Origin: Polynucleobacter sp. AP-Kolm-20A-A1
GTDB taxonomy: Bacteria > Pseudomonadota > Gammaproteobacteria > Burkholderiales > Burkholderiaceae
DNA length: 64,000 nt
Direction: 5' to 3'
Assembly: GCF_018688315.1 (NCBI RefSeq)
Contig: NZ_CP061315.1
Coordinates: forward strand, 1,364,001 to 1,428,000
Shown: positions 38,948-48,029 of the stretch, piece after piece
Layout: each line of letters begins with the position of its first letter
Position numbering within the stretch: position 1 is the first letter of the stretch
Position numbers and translations under genes: made by a program
Notes under the pieces: model-generated
Database searches by the model: none
What the model was told of the DNA's origin: nothing
The model's input: only the letters and a program-made list of their open reading frames with translations

Positions 38948-40711
38948 TTAAGCATTCGAAAACTGAATGCGGTGCAGGTTGGCATAAAGGCCATCTTGCT
39001 TAATCAAATCGGCATGCGAGCCGTTTTCGATTACCTGACCATGCTCTAACACGACAATGCGATCCGCATGCTCAATCGTAGATAAGCGATGCGCAATGAT
39101 TAAAGTTGTTCTGCCGGTCATTAAGCGCTCTAAAGCATCTTGCACTTGACGTTCTGATTCAGAATCCAAAGCGGATGTAGCCTCATCCAAAATCAAGATT
39201 GGCGCATTCTTATAGATTGCGCGTGCAATCGCTAAACGCTGTCGCTGCCCCCCCGACAAACGATTGCCGTTATCGCCAACCATTGAATCAATGCCATCGG
39301 GCAATTCTTTAATCATGGCGGTCAAGTTGGCGGCTTCAAGCGCCTCTATCACGCGACCGCGATCAATTCCTGACGCATCGGGAGCCCCATAGGCTACGTT
39401 CGCAGCAATCGTATCGTTAAATAGAATGACATCCTGGCTGACAAAAGCAATCTGCTTTCTCACATCCGCTAAAACAATTTCTTCCAAAGGAATGTCATCC
39501 AAGAAAATATGGCCTTTGGTAGGCTTAAAGAAGCGTGGCAATAAATTCACTAAGGTGGATTTACCACCACCAGAAGGTCCAACAAAAGCAACTACCTCGC
39601 CAGGCTTGATTGCCAGATTGACATCCTTTAAAGCATCTTGACGACCTACTTCTTGTTCGTATGAGAATCCAACATTCTCAAAACGAATAGCCCCTCTTGC
39701 CTTATCCAAAGGCTTCATTCCAAGCTTACGCTGTTCATCCTCTTCGAAAGGCTGATCCATCAGGGAAAATACCATTTCAGCAGCGGTAAGACCTCGCTGC
39801 AATGGTTGATTGATATCTGCCAAATGTTTTAACGGGGAAATGACCAGCATCATTGCGGTAATAAATGATGCGAAACCACCAACTGTCGTACCCTCAGTGG
39901 CAGACTGCATCAAAGCAATTACCAAAACTACCGATAAAGCCATCGAGGCAATTAGCTGAGTTACTGGCTGATTGAGACCCCCAGCGACCGCAGACTTCAA
40001 TGCAAACTGGCGTAATCGCTCAGCTTTTTCAGCAAAACGATTAATTTCATATTGCTCGGCACCATGCACCTTAATAATTTTATAACCCGCAGCAGCCTCC
40101 TCAACAATGTACGCCAATTCACTTGTTAACGCTTGTTGTTCACGATTGAGTGATCTGAGGCGCCGATTGATCTTACTCATGATGAAGGCAATCATCGGAA
40201 AAATAATGAGCACTACTAAAGTTAGTCTCCAATTGAGATAAATTAAATAGCCCATCAAACCAATAACAGTAAGCGAATCCCTCACTAGGCTGATTAACAT
40301 ACTGCCCATAACAGATAGCACACCATGAACCTCAAAAACTACTGCATTAATTAACTGAGAAGCAGAATTCTTTTGAAAGAACGATGTGCTCGCACTTAAT
40401 AATGTCTCAAACATCTGACCACGTAGCTTCACAAGCACAGCATTAATAACGCGAGTTAATAAATAGTTAGAGAAAAATTGCGCCAAACTTCTTATCAGCG
40501 CCAACCCAACAAGAAAAACAGGAACTTGCCATAATTTGTCATTCATCTCCCCCGTAAAGCCCCGATCCAACAAAGGCTTCATCAGCGCCGGAATGGAGGT
40601 CTCTGCAGCTGCAACAATGGACATAGCCACCAAAGAGCCGAAAATTAGGCCAATATGGGGTTTTAAGTACGCAATTAAGCGATTTAAGGCGGTACGGTCT
40701 TGAGCATTCAT
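38948..40711 (-). CDS. msbA: Lipid A/phospholipid flippase MsbA
   Basis: Homodimeric ABC exporter that flips core lipid A across the inner membrane. From ATG 40711 (MNAQDRTALNRLIAYLKPH) it has 587 residues, the normal size. A longer open frame to 41017 runs over the divergent glycosyltransferase and is rejected. The membrane domain has six helices (about 20-310). The nucleotide-binding domain has Walker A GPSGGGKST, signature LSGGQRQRLAIARA and Walker B ILILDEATSALDS. Only ten bases separate its start from the divergent gene. Confidence 0.95.
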   Translation of the reverse strand: MNAQDRTALNRLIAYLKPHIGLIFGSLVAMSIVAAAETSIPALMKPLLDRGFTGEMNDKLWQVPVFLVGLALIRSLAQFFSNYLLTRVINAVLVKLRGQMFETLLSASTSFFQKNSASQLINAVVFEVHGVLSVMGSMLISLVRDSLTVIGLMGYLIYLNWRLTLVVLIIFPMIAFIMSKINRRLRSLNREQQALTSELAYIVEEAAAGYKIIKVHGAEQYEINRFAEKAERLRQFALKSAVAGGLNQPVTQLIASMALSVVLVIALMQSATEGTTVGGFASFITAMMLVISPLKHLADINQPLQRGLTAAEMVFSLMDQPFEEDEQRKLGMKPLDKARGAIRFENVGFSYEQEVGRQDALKDVNLAIKPGEVVAFVGPSGGGKSTLVNLLPRFFKPTKGHIFLDDIPLEEIVLADVRKQIAFVSQDVILFNDTIAANVAYGAPDASGIDRGRVIEALEAANLTAMIKELPDGIDSMVGDNGNRLSGGQRQRLAIARAIYKNAPILILDEATSALDSESERQVQDALERLMTGRTTLIIAHRLSTIEHADRIVVLEHGQVIENGSHADLIKQDGLYANLHRIQFSNA

Positions 40712-40721
40712 ATAATGAATT

Positions 40722-41483
40722 ATGCCCACCTTATCAGTCATACTCATCACCCGCAATGAAGAGGCCAATCTGGAAGCCTGTCTGGCCTCTCTGGAGGGGA
40801 TTGCCCAGCAGATCGTGGTCGTTGATACCAATAGCTCAGACCGCACCCTAGAAATCGCTAAAAGCCATGGTGCCCACATCTCCCAGCCGGCTGACTGGCC
40901 AGGTTTTGGCCCCCAGAAAAACAGGGCTTTGGACCTGGCAACGGGTGACTGGGTTTTATCGGTAGATGCCGATGAGCGCCTCACTCCAGCCCTCAGATCC
41001 GAGATTCTGACGGCCATTCACCATAGCGCCCATGTGGATTGCTTTGCTATCCCTCGCCTATCTTGGTATTGCGGACGCTTTATTCGTCACTCAGGTTGGC
41101 ACCCCGATTATGTAGATCGTCTTTTTAAAAGAGGGGCCGCCCGCTTTTCTGATGACTTAGTACATGAGCGCCTCATACCTAATGGCCAGGTTGCAAAACT
41201 TGAAAATCCTTTATTGCACTACAGCTTCATGAATTACTCCCAGGTGTTGCAAAAACTAGATCGTTACTCCACTGCCTCTGCACAGCAAGCCTTTGCCAAA
41301 GGCAAAACTAGCTCTCCTTTAAAGGCGGTACTTCATGGTACGTGGGCTTTTTTCCGGACTTATATATTGCGCGCTGGATTCTTGGATGGCCCACAAGGAT
41401 TTGCATTGGCGGTATCTAACGGTCAAGGGACTTACTACCGCTACATCAAGCTGTGGCAACTGAATCAGGATGCAGGCAAATGA
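40722..41483 (+). CDS. Family 2 glycosyltransferase, WaaE/KdtX-like (LPS core)
   Basis: Cytoplasmic inverting glycosyltransferase of 253 residues with a GT-A fold. MPTLSVILITRNEEANLEAC starts it, VDTNSSDRT follows, and the metal-binding DxD is D82-A-D84 in LSVDADERL. It resembles WaaE/KdtX-type enzymes that add glucose to the inner core, and its place beside msbA fits LPS synthesis. The sugar and acceptor are not provable from sequence. The stop overlaps the next glycosyltransferase start (ATGA). Confidence 0.85.
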   Translation: MPTLSVILITRNEEANLEACLASLEGIAQQIVVVDTNSSDRTLEIAKSHGAHISQPADWPGFGPQKNRALDLATGDWVLSVDADERLTPALRSEILTAIHHSAHVDCFAIPRLSWYCGRFIRHSGWHPDYVDRLFKRGAARFSDDLVHERLIPNGQVAKLENPLLHYSFMNYSQVLQKLDRYSTASAQQAFAKGKTSSPLKAVLHGTWAFFRTYILRAGFLDGPQGFALAVSNGQGTYYRYIKLWQLNQDAGK

Positions 41484-42259
41484 TTTCGATTTTGTTGGCG
41501 ACCTATAACTGGCCGCAAGCACTAAAGCTTTGCCTTGAATCACTAGCCACACAAACTGATCAGCAGTTTGAAATCATCATCGCCGACGATGGGTCTACAG
41601 ATAGCACCGAGCAAGTGATTGAGTCATTCAAGAATTCGCATTCCATATCAATCACCCACTTATGGCAAGAGGATCAGGGCTTTCGCAAAACAAAGATTTT
41701 AAATGAAGCCATCGCAGCCGCGCACGGCAGCTATCTCATTTTCTTGGATGGTGATTGCATTGTGCAGCCAGACTTTGTTGCAAACCACCGAGCTCTCGCT
41801 CAAAAGAATTATTTGGTTACCGGTAGTCGCGTCTTACTCAATGAGACACTCACCAAAGAATTGCTTTCTTGGCCCACATGGGATTTTGCGCGCTTTTGCT
41901 CAAACCTCATAGGCAAGCGTTTGAACGGTGGAATTAATAAATACTGGCCGCTCAAAATCAAACTAGGCAATGACTCATGGCGTGATTACAAGAAGTTTGT
42001 CTGGCGCCGCATTAAAGGCTGCAATATGGCCTGTTGGAAAGCTGATGCTGAAAGTATTAACGGCTTTGATGAAAGTATGACTGGCTGGGGTCATGAGGAC
42101 GCTGATTTTGTATTTCGTTTACAACGTCATCAAATCAAACGCAAATCAGGCTCATGGTCAACAGAAGTACTGCATCTCTTTCATAAAATCCACGATCAGA
42201 GCAATGCCGCCGAAAATGCCCGTCGCGTGCGCGAAAAGATTCTAGCTAAAGCTATCTAA
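41480..42259 (+). CDS. Family 2 glycosyltransferase with GT7-like C-terminus
   Basis: A 259-residue protein from ATG 41480, overlapping the previous stop. It has a GT-A fold with IIIADDGSTDSTE near 32-44 and DxD D90-G-D92 in FLDGDC. The C-terminal GWGHEDADFVFRL is typical of galactosyltransferase-like family 2/7 enzymes. It probably extends LPS core or O-antigen on the cytoplasmic face. The upstream in-frame TTG at 41453 lies inside the preceding gene and is rejected. Confidence 0.85.
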   Translation: MISILLATYNWPQALKLCLESLATQTDQQFEIIIADDGSTDSTEQVIESFKNSHSISITHLWQEDQGFRKTKILNEAIAAAHGSYLIFLDGDCIVQPDFVANHRALAQKNYLVTGSRVLLNETLTKELLSWPTWDFARFCSNLIGKRLNGGINKYWPLKIKLGNDSWRDYKKFVWRRIKGCNMACWKADAESINGFDESMTGWGHEDADFVFRLQRHQIKRKSGSWSTEVLHLFHKIHDQSNAAENARRVREKILAKAI

Positions 42260-42278
42260 ACCATTGAACACATCCAAA

Positions 42279-43436
42279 ATGAGTTCTAATTCCACACTCA
42301 AGCCAAAAAAAGTATTGTTTATTGCTACTCGGCAAATTGGCGATGTACTGATTACCACCCCGCTCATTAGCAAAGCCCGAGAGCTTTGGCCGGATGCTGA
42401 GTTTCACTTTTTAGGTTATCGCGGCAAAGTTGATATGTTGCACGGCAATCCCGATATCAGCGAAATCATCGAAACATCAGATCGCCCCGGCTTTGGTGAA
42501 TATCTCTCACTCTTTAACCGCCTGTTTCAGCGCTATGACTTAGCTGTCGTGACACAGCCCAGTGACCGCGCATACATCTACGGCTTGGTGGCTGCCTTTA
42601 GAAGGGTTGGCGTGCTGGGCGGGCACCCTCAGGGCAAGGATGCTGAGGATAAAAGCAAAAGACATAAGAGTGATAAGCAAAATGCCTGGAAGAAATTCAT
42701 CTGCATGCATACCGTAGATGTTGATTACTTTAAGCAACATGTCATAACTGAAAAACTGCGCTTGTTAGAGGCTTTCTTTAGAAGCCCTGCAGAACTATTT
42801 AGCAAACCCACATCCGTTACACCCCCTGCTGGTGAGCCCCTAACCCCGCAGATAACCAATGCACTGAATCAACCTTACGTGGTTATTCATCCAGGACCAT
42901 TGACCGCTTATAAACGCTGGCCTTTAGCACATTGGCAACAACTCATTACCTGGCTAGTTAAAGCTGGTTACCAAGTTGTATTAAGCGCATCCCCGGCAAA
43001 ACAAGACGTGCAATTGAATCGCGATATTATTTCTTTGTTAAACGATGAAACACGCGACAAAGTCATTGATGCCGCCGGAAAACTTTCTATCCCGCAGGCA
43101 GGCACTCTATTGCGCAGTGCGGCGCTGTATATCGGAGTAGACACCTCCATTACCCATTTGGCAGCAGCTTGCAACATTCCGACCATTACCCTGTTTGGAG
43201 CAACTCCGCCAACGAATTTTGGCCCGTGGCCTAATGGTTTTGTAGGCAAACAACCCTATCAATTACGGGCCCGCACTCAAACTGTAGGCAACGTCACGAT
43301 TCTGCAAGGCCCAGGAGAATGCGTACCTTGTCGCAAGGCAGGCTGTCTTGATAAAGCCGATAGTAATAGTGAGTGCTTAGATCTTTTAGAGCCGAGCCAA
43401 GTGATCGCTGCGGTTGAAAAGGTTTTGCAAGGCTAA
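42279..43436 (+). CDS. Family 9 glycosyltransferase (heptosyltransferase-like)
   Basis: A 385-residue GT-B protein of the ADP-heptose:LPS heptosyltransferase family. The N-terminal motif VLFIATRQIGDVLITTPLI and the C-terminal nucleotide-sugar site VIHPGPLTAYKRWPLAHWQQ and IGVDTSITHLAAACNIPTI are clear. The C-terminal cysteine-rich stretch CVPCRKAGC recurs in WaaQ/RfaQ-type members. The ATG at 42279 is taken; a TTG at 42264 would add five residues. It completes the three-gene glycosyltransferase run. Confidence 0.87.
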   Translation: MSSNSTLKPKKVLFIATRQIGDVLITTPLISKARELWPDAEFHFLGYRGKVDMLHGNPDISEIIETSDRPGFGEYLSLFNRLFQRYDLAVVTQPSDRAYIYGLVAAFRRVGVLGGHPQGKDAEDKSKRHKSDKQNAWKKFICMHTVDVDYFKQHVITEKLRLLEAFFRSPAELFSKPTSVTPPAGEPLTPQITNALNQPYVVIHPGPLTAYKRWPLAHWQQLITWLVKAGYQVVLSASPAKQDVQLNRDIISLLNDETRDKVIDAAGKLSIPQAGTLLRSAALYIGVDTSITHLAAACNIPTITLFGATPPTNFGPWPNGFVGKQPYQLRARTQTVGNVTILQGPGECVPCRKAGCLDKADSNSECLDLLEPSQVIAAVEKVLQG

Positions 43437-43451
43437 TTTTGCCGCACTAAT

Positions 43452-46400
43452 TTAGTGGTACTGAACCTGTACAGGATCTTTTTGTTTGGAAGCCAGAATC
43501 TGATTAAGGCTTTGTAAGCAAGCATCATCTGGATAGATGCGCAACTCTTCAGGAAACTGCATTAAGCAAGCCCCACCACTAGTGGTTACAGCAGCGGTAA
43601 GCATCAAACCTTTGACACCATCATTTGAGCCAGGTGTTGGCGGGGTTGGAGCACCGAATTTCGGGTCACGCACACGATTAGCCATCAAATACGGGCCTAT
43701 TTGGCTGCGGAGCATTTTCAAATCAATGGCTGAATCAATACATACGTGAACGTTACGTGCAAAACGCATACGAGCCCCCGTTATATCCATCACGGCCTCG
43801 GATACAACCCGCATACCACCCGAGAATTTATCTGGCGTAACGCTTACCTTTGCAACCAACAACTCATCCTCTTTGAGCCATGAGCGATTTGGCTCATAAA
43901 CTTCACTATATAAAGTGACTTCGATTGCAGCAGTACCATCATCGATGGTAGCAATCATCATACGGCCACGCTGACCAGTCAACATACGAGCCGAAGTAAT
44001 AATGCCGGCAATCAACTGATCTTTACCTTCGGTTACTTTTGATAATGGCTGACGAATAAAGTGTGATGTCTCTTCACGATAAGCATCAAACATATGTCCC
44101 GTTAAGCAAAGACCTAAAGCAGTCTTTTCTTCTTGCAGACGTTTCTTCTCAGACCAGATTGGCTCACGTACCAATTCTGGGAGATGGCGATTTTCTTCGC
44201 CAGCTACATCAAATAAGCTCACTTGATGAATCGAGGCTTCCGCTTGTTCTGCAGCCTCAATCGCTCTAGCCAAAGAGGCGAGCAATGTTGAGCGAATGTC
44301 GTATAAATTTCCACCAGCCGGCACTGAATCACGGTACAAGCTATCAAATGCTCCGGCGCGCATCAAAGCTTCAATAGCGCGACGATTAACTTGACGCCGA
44401 TCTACGCGGGCGCAGAAATCAAAGAGGTCTTTAAAGGGTCCACCCTCTTCACGCGCTTTAACGATGACCTCAATTGCAGCCTCGCCCGTACCTCTAACCG
44501 CACCTAATCCATAGCGGATATGGCTAATGGGTGAATCAGGCGCTGCATCCGGTGCGCGCAATGGTGTGAACTCATACACGCCCGTGTTGATATCAGGCGA
44601 GAAAACACGAATATTATTTGCCAAGCAATCGTCATACAGAATCTTCACCTTATCGGTGTCATCCATGGCGAGCGATAAGTTGGCCGCCATAAATTCTGCA
44701 GGGTAATAGGCCTTCAACCAGGCGGTTTGATACGCCAAGAGTGCATAAGCAGCAGCATGGGATTTATTAAATCCGTAACCTGCAAAGCGCTCCATCAAGT
44801 CATAGATCTCGTTTGCCTTGCCTTCAGAAATTCCGCCCGCTTTTGCACCATCACTAAAGATCTTGCGATGCTGCGCCATCTCTTCTGGTTTTTTCTTGCC
44901 CATCGCACGACGCAACATATCGGCGCCACCTAATGAGTAGCCGCCAATCATCTGAGCCATCTGCATCACCTGCTCTTGATACACCATGATGCCGTAGGTC
45001 TCACGCAGAACAGGCTCAATACGAGGGTCTGGATACTCAACTTTTTGACGCCCATGTTTACGCTCAATAAAATCTGGGATCAAGTCCATTGGACCTGGGC
45101 GATACAAAGCCACCAAGGCAATAATGTCTTCAAAGCGGTCAGGCTTAGCCTCGCGAAGCATGCCTTGCATGCCGCGGCTTTCCAGCTGGAATACCGCGAC
45201 TGTATTGGCACGCTTAAGAACATCAAAGGCTTTTTCATCATCAAGCGGAATTTCGCCGATATTCCAATCTCTGCGATCAGCATGCAAAGCTTTAATCCAA
45301 CGCTCTGCTGCAGCCAAAATCGTTAAGGTGGTCAAGCCCAAGAAGTCGAACTTCACCAAACCAATTGCTTCAACATCGTCTTTATCGAACTGACTAATGA
45401 CGGAGCTGCTGTCTTGGTCTTTGCTTTCTTGCGTGTAGAGCGGGCAAAAATCAGTGAGGCGACCCGGTGCGATCAATACACCACCAGCGTGCATACCCAC
45501 GTTACGGGTCATGCCCTCGAGTTGCTGCGCCAAAGAAAGTAATTGACGCACTTCATCTTCATTCTTTTCGCGTTCAGCCAATTGCTTCTCTTCCTTTTTA
45601 GCCATTTCAATGGTCATGTATTGACCTGGCTTATTCGGGACTAACTTAGCAATGCCATCGACGAAGTTATAACCTTGCTCCAGTACGCGGCCAACGTCAC
45701 GGATCGCCGCTCTGGCGGCCATTGTTCCAAAGGTAGCAATCTGACTTACCGCATCCTTGCCATACTTATCTTTTACGTACTGAATCACACGGTCACGACC
45801 ATGCTGGCAAAAGTCGATATCAAAGTCGGGCATCGATACCCGCTCTGGATTCAAGAAGCGCTCAAAGAGTAAGTTGTAGCGCAGCGGATCCAAATCGGTA
45901 ATGCCAAGTGAATATGCTACTAAGGAGCCCGCTCCAGATCCACGGCCAGGACCAACAGGTACGCCATTATTTTTAGCCCAGTTAATAAAGTCTGCAACGA
46001 TCAAGAAGTAGCCCGGGAAGCCCATTTGAGCAATCGTCTTCACCTCAAACACCAAACGCTCTTGATAGCGCGTCATTTCCTTTTCACGCTCTTGGGGATC
46101 TGGAAAGTTGCGCTCCATGTGGCGCTTCAAACCGACCTCGGATTGCTGTAACAAATAGTCTTCTAAAGTAATACCAGGCGGTATTGGAAAATCTGGCAAA
46201 CGTGGTTGACCTAAAACCAAAGAGAGGTTGCAACGCTTCGCAATTTCAACTGAGTTCACTAATGCCGCTGGCAAATCGGCAAAGCGCTTTTCCATCTCCT
46301 CTTGGGTGAGGAAATATTGCTCATCATTAAACTTTTTGGTACGGCGTGGGTTACCTAATAACTCACCTTCAGCGATACAAACTCGGGCTTCATGCGCCGT

Positions 46401-47069
46401 AAAGTCGCTTTTTTGCATAAATTGCACTGGGTGCGTTGCCACTACTGGTAAATCTAATTCGTTAGCAAGGTGACAAGCCAATTGCAGCTGCTTCTCATCT
46501 TGAGGATTGCCGCCACGCTGTACTTCTATATAAAAAGAATCTGGGAATAATTTTTCATAGCGTCTTGCAATAATCTTAGCTTGATCTTCTTGGCCTGCTA
46601 ATAGCGCAGCGCCCACTTCACCCATGCGCGCACCAGAGAGCGCAATCAAACCATAGGATAAAGTGCGTTTAGCTGCTTTGTCTTCTGCTTTAGCAGCAGG
46701 CTCACTAAACCATGCTGAATCCACTTCAGCTCGACCACGCGATTGATTATCTAAAGATGCTCTACTGAGCAGCTCGCATAAATTGAGATAGCCCGAATGG
46801 TTTTGCACCAAGAGCAATAAACGGTGAGGTTGATCTGGATCTTGGGGATTGCTCACCCAAACATCAGCGCCAGCAATCGGCTTAATGCCGCTGGAACGGG
46901 CTGCAGTATAAAAACGCACTAAACCAAATAAATTACTTAAATCCGTAATGGCTAGGGCGCCCATTTCATCTTTAACGGCTGCGGCAACCGCATCATCAAT
47001 GCGCACGACTCCATCCGTAATCGAAAACTCGGAATGAATGCGAAGATGTACAAAACGGGGTGAAGCCAT
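43452..47069 (-). CDS. dnaE: DNA polymerase III subunit alpha
   Basis: Catalytic subunit of the replicative polymerase. The 1205 residues are slightly longer than E. coli DnaE (1160). An N-terminal PHP domain (HLRIHSEFSITDGVVRID) begins it. The polymerase core has GPGRGSGAGSLVAY, catalytic aspartates D417 and D419 in MPDFDIDF, and PGPMDLIPDF. A helix-hairpin-helix, an OB fold (about 1000-1090) and a tau-binding C-terminus follow. The PHP metal residues look partly degenerate, as usual in DnaE1 types with separate DnaQ. Its start codon is three bases from the divergent gluQ start. Confidence 0.97.
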   Translation of the reverse strand: MASPRFVHLRIHSEFSITDGVVRIDDAVAAAVKDEMGALAITDLSNLFGLVRFYTAARSSGIKPIAGADVWVSNPQDPDQPHRLLLLVQNHSGYLNLCELLSRASLDNQSRGRAEVDSAWFSEPAAKAEDKAAKRTLSYGLIALSGARMGEVGAALLAGQEDQAKIIARRYEKLFPDSFYIEVQRGGNPQDEKQLQLACHLANELDLPVVATHPVQFMQKSDFTAHEARVCIAEGELLGNPRRTKKFNDEQYFLTQEEMEKRFADLPAALVNSVEIAKRCNLSLVLGQPRLPDFPIPPGITLEDYLLQQSEVGLKRHMERNFPDPQEREKEMTRYQERLVFEVKTIAQMGFPGYFLIVADFINWAKNNGVPVGPGRGSGAGSLVAYSLGITDLDPLRYNLLFERFLNPERVSMPDFDIDFCQHGRDRVIQYVKDKYGKDAVSQIATFGTMAARAAIRDVGRVLEQGYNFVDGIAKLVPNKPGQYMTIEMAKKEEKQLAEREKNEDEVRQLLSLAQQLEGMTRNVGMHAGGVLIAPGRLTDFCPLYTQESKDQDSSSVISQFDKDDVEAIGLVKFDFLGLTTLTILAAAERWIKALHADRRDWNIGEIPLDDEKAFDVLKRANTVAVFQLESRGMQGMLREAKPDRFEDIIALVALYRPGPMDLIPDFIERKHGRQKVEYPDPRIEPVLRETYGIMVYQEQVMQMAQMIGGYSLGGADMLRRAMGKKKPEEMAQHRKIFSDGAKAGGISEGKANEIYDLMERFAGYGFNKSHAAAYALLAYQTAWLKAYYPAEFMAANLSLAMDDTDKVKILYDDCLANNIRVFSPDINTGVYEFTPLRAPDAAPDSPISHIRYGLGAVRGTGEAAIEVIVKAREEGGPFKDLFDFCARVDRRQVNRRAIEALMRAGAFDSLYRDSVPAGGNLYDIRSTLLASLARAIEAAEQAEASIHQVSLFDVAGEENRHLPELVREPIWSEKKRLQEEKTALGLCLTGHMFDAYREETSHFIRQPLSKVTEGKDQLIAGIITSARMLTGQRGRMMIATIDDGTAAIEVTLYSEVYEPNRSWLKEDELLVAKVSVTPDKFSGGMRVVSEAVMDITGARMRFARNVHVCIDSAIDLKMLRSQIGPYLMANRVRDPKFGAPTPPTPGSNDGVKGLMLTAAVTTSGGACLMQFPEELRIYPDDACLQSLNQILASKQKDPVQVQYH

Positions 47070-47072
47070 GAG

Positions 47073-48029
47073 ATGATTTTAGCTGTGTCCAAGCTCAAAA
47101 ACCTTCCACCCCCAGCCGACGGCTATCGCGGGCGATTTGCTCCCTCGCCCACCGGCCCGCTTCACGCAGGATCCCTCGTTGCCGCCCTGGGGAGCTGGTT
47201 AGACGCCCGTAAAAATGGGGGTAAATGGCTGCTCAGAATCGAGGATTTAGACACCCCGCGATGCGTACCTGGGGCAGCCCAAGAAATTCAGTCCCAATTG
47301 CTTGCCTGCGGGCTTTCTTGGGATGAGGAGGTCGTTTATCAATCACAGCGACAAGCGGCCTACCAGCAGGCTTTAGAGCGCTTAAATCGGCTTTCTTGCC
47401 TCTATGCCTGCACCTGCTCTCGGCAAATGATTGCCAATACCCTGGCAAGCCGAGGAATTGAGACCCCCCGCAACCAAGAAATGGTCTATCCAGGCACCTG
47501 CCGCCCCGCCACCCTCATTAACAATTCCACTGAAACCCCGGGGGATTCCAAAAAAGCTTGGCGGATAGCCCTTCCCGAGAATTGCAACATTCATTTCGAG
47601 GATTTGGCGCTTGGTACCCAAAGCCAGAATCTCAATATAGAAGTCGGAGATTTTGTCCTGAGAAGAAATGATGGTCTATTTACCTACCAACTTGCTGTGG
47701 TGGTCGATGATTTTGAACAAGGTATTACACGGGTCGTGCGTGGCAAAGATTTGCTCAACAACACTGCAAGACAAATTTATCTCCAAGATAAATTAGGTTA
47801 TTTAAGGCCGGAGTATTTGCATTTACCGCTCGTACTAGATGAGCATGGCGAAAAACTGAGTAAGCAAACCTTAGCAACACAGATCAATACAGAAGATGAA
47901 CGGCATGCTCTGCTTGAATTACGCAAAGCAGCTATACATTTGGGGTTACAAGATTTGCCTGATGGGCAGAATGTCACTATTGCAGAGTGGCTACTAGCAG
48001 CCACTCATGCATGGCCTACTTTTTCTTAA
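47073..48029 (+). CDS. gluQ: Glutamyl-Q tRNA(Asp) synthetase
   Basis: Glutamylates queuosine at position 34 of tRNA-Asp. At 318 residues it is a GluRS catalytic core without an anticodon-binding domain. The HIGH-like motif is FAPSPTGPLHAGSL, zinc ligands lie in YACTCSRQ and YPGTCR, and the KMSKS-like motif is EKLSKQ. queG in the same window makes the queuosine it modifies. ATG 47073 is three bases from the dnaE start. Its last 14 bases overlap the convergent helicase gene. Confidence 0.93.
   Translation: MILAVSKLKNLPPPADGYRGRFAPSPTGPLHAGSLVAALGSWLDARKNGGKWLLRIEDLDTPRCVPGAAQEIQSQLLACGLSWDEEVVYQSQRQAAYQQALERLNRLSCLYACTCSRQMIANTLASRGIETPRNQEMVYPGTCRPATLINNSTETPGDSKKAWRIALPENCNIHFEDLALGTQSQNLNIEVGDFVLRRNDGLFTYQLAVVVDDFEQGITRVVRGKDLLNNTARQIYLQDKLGYLRPEYLHLPLVLDEHGEKLSKQTLATQINTEDERHALLELRKAAIHLGLQDLPDGQNVTIAEWLLAATHAWPTFS

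Noticed and set aside
40712..41017. 102-residue N-terminal extension of msbA
   Set aside because: It is antisense to the divergent glycosyltransferase; the MsbA family begins near the ATG at 40711.
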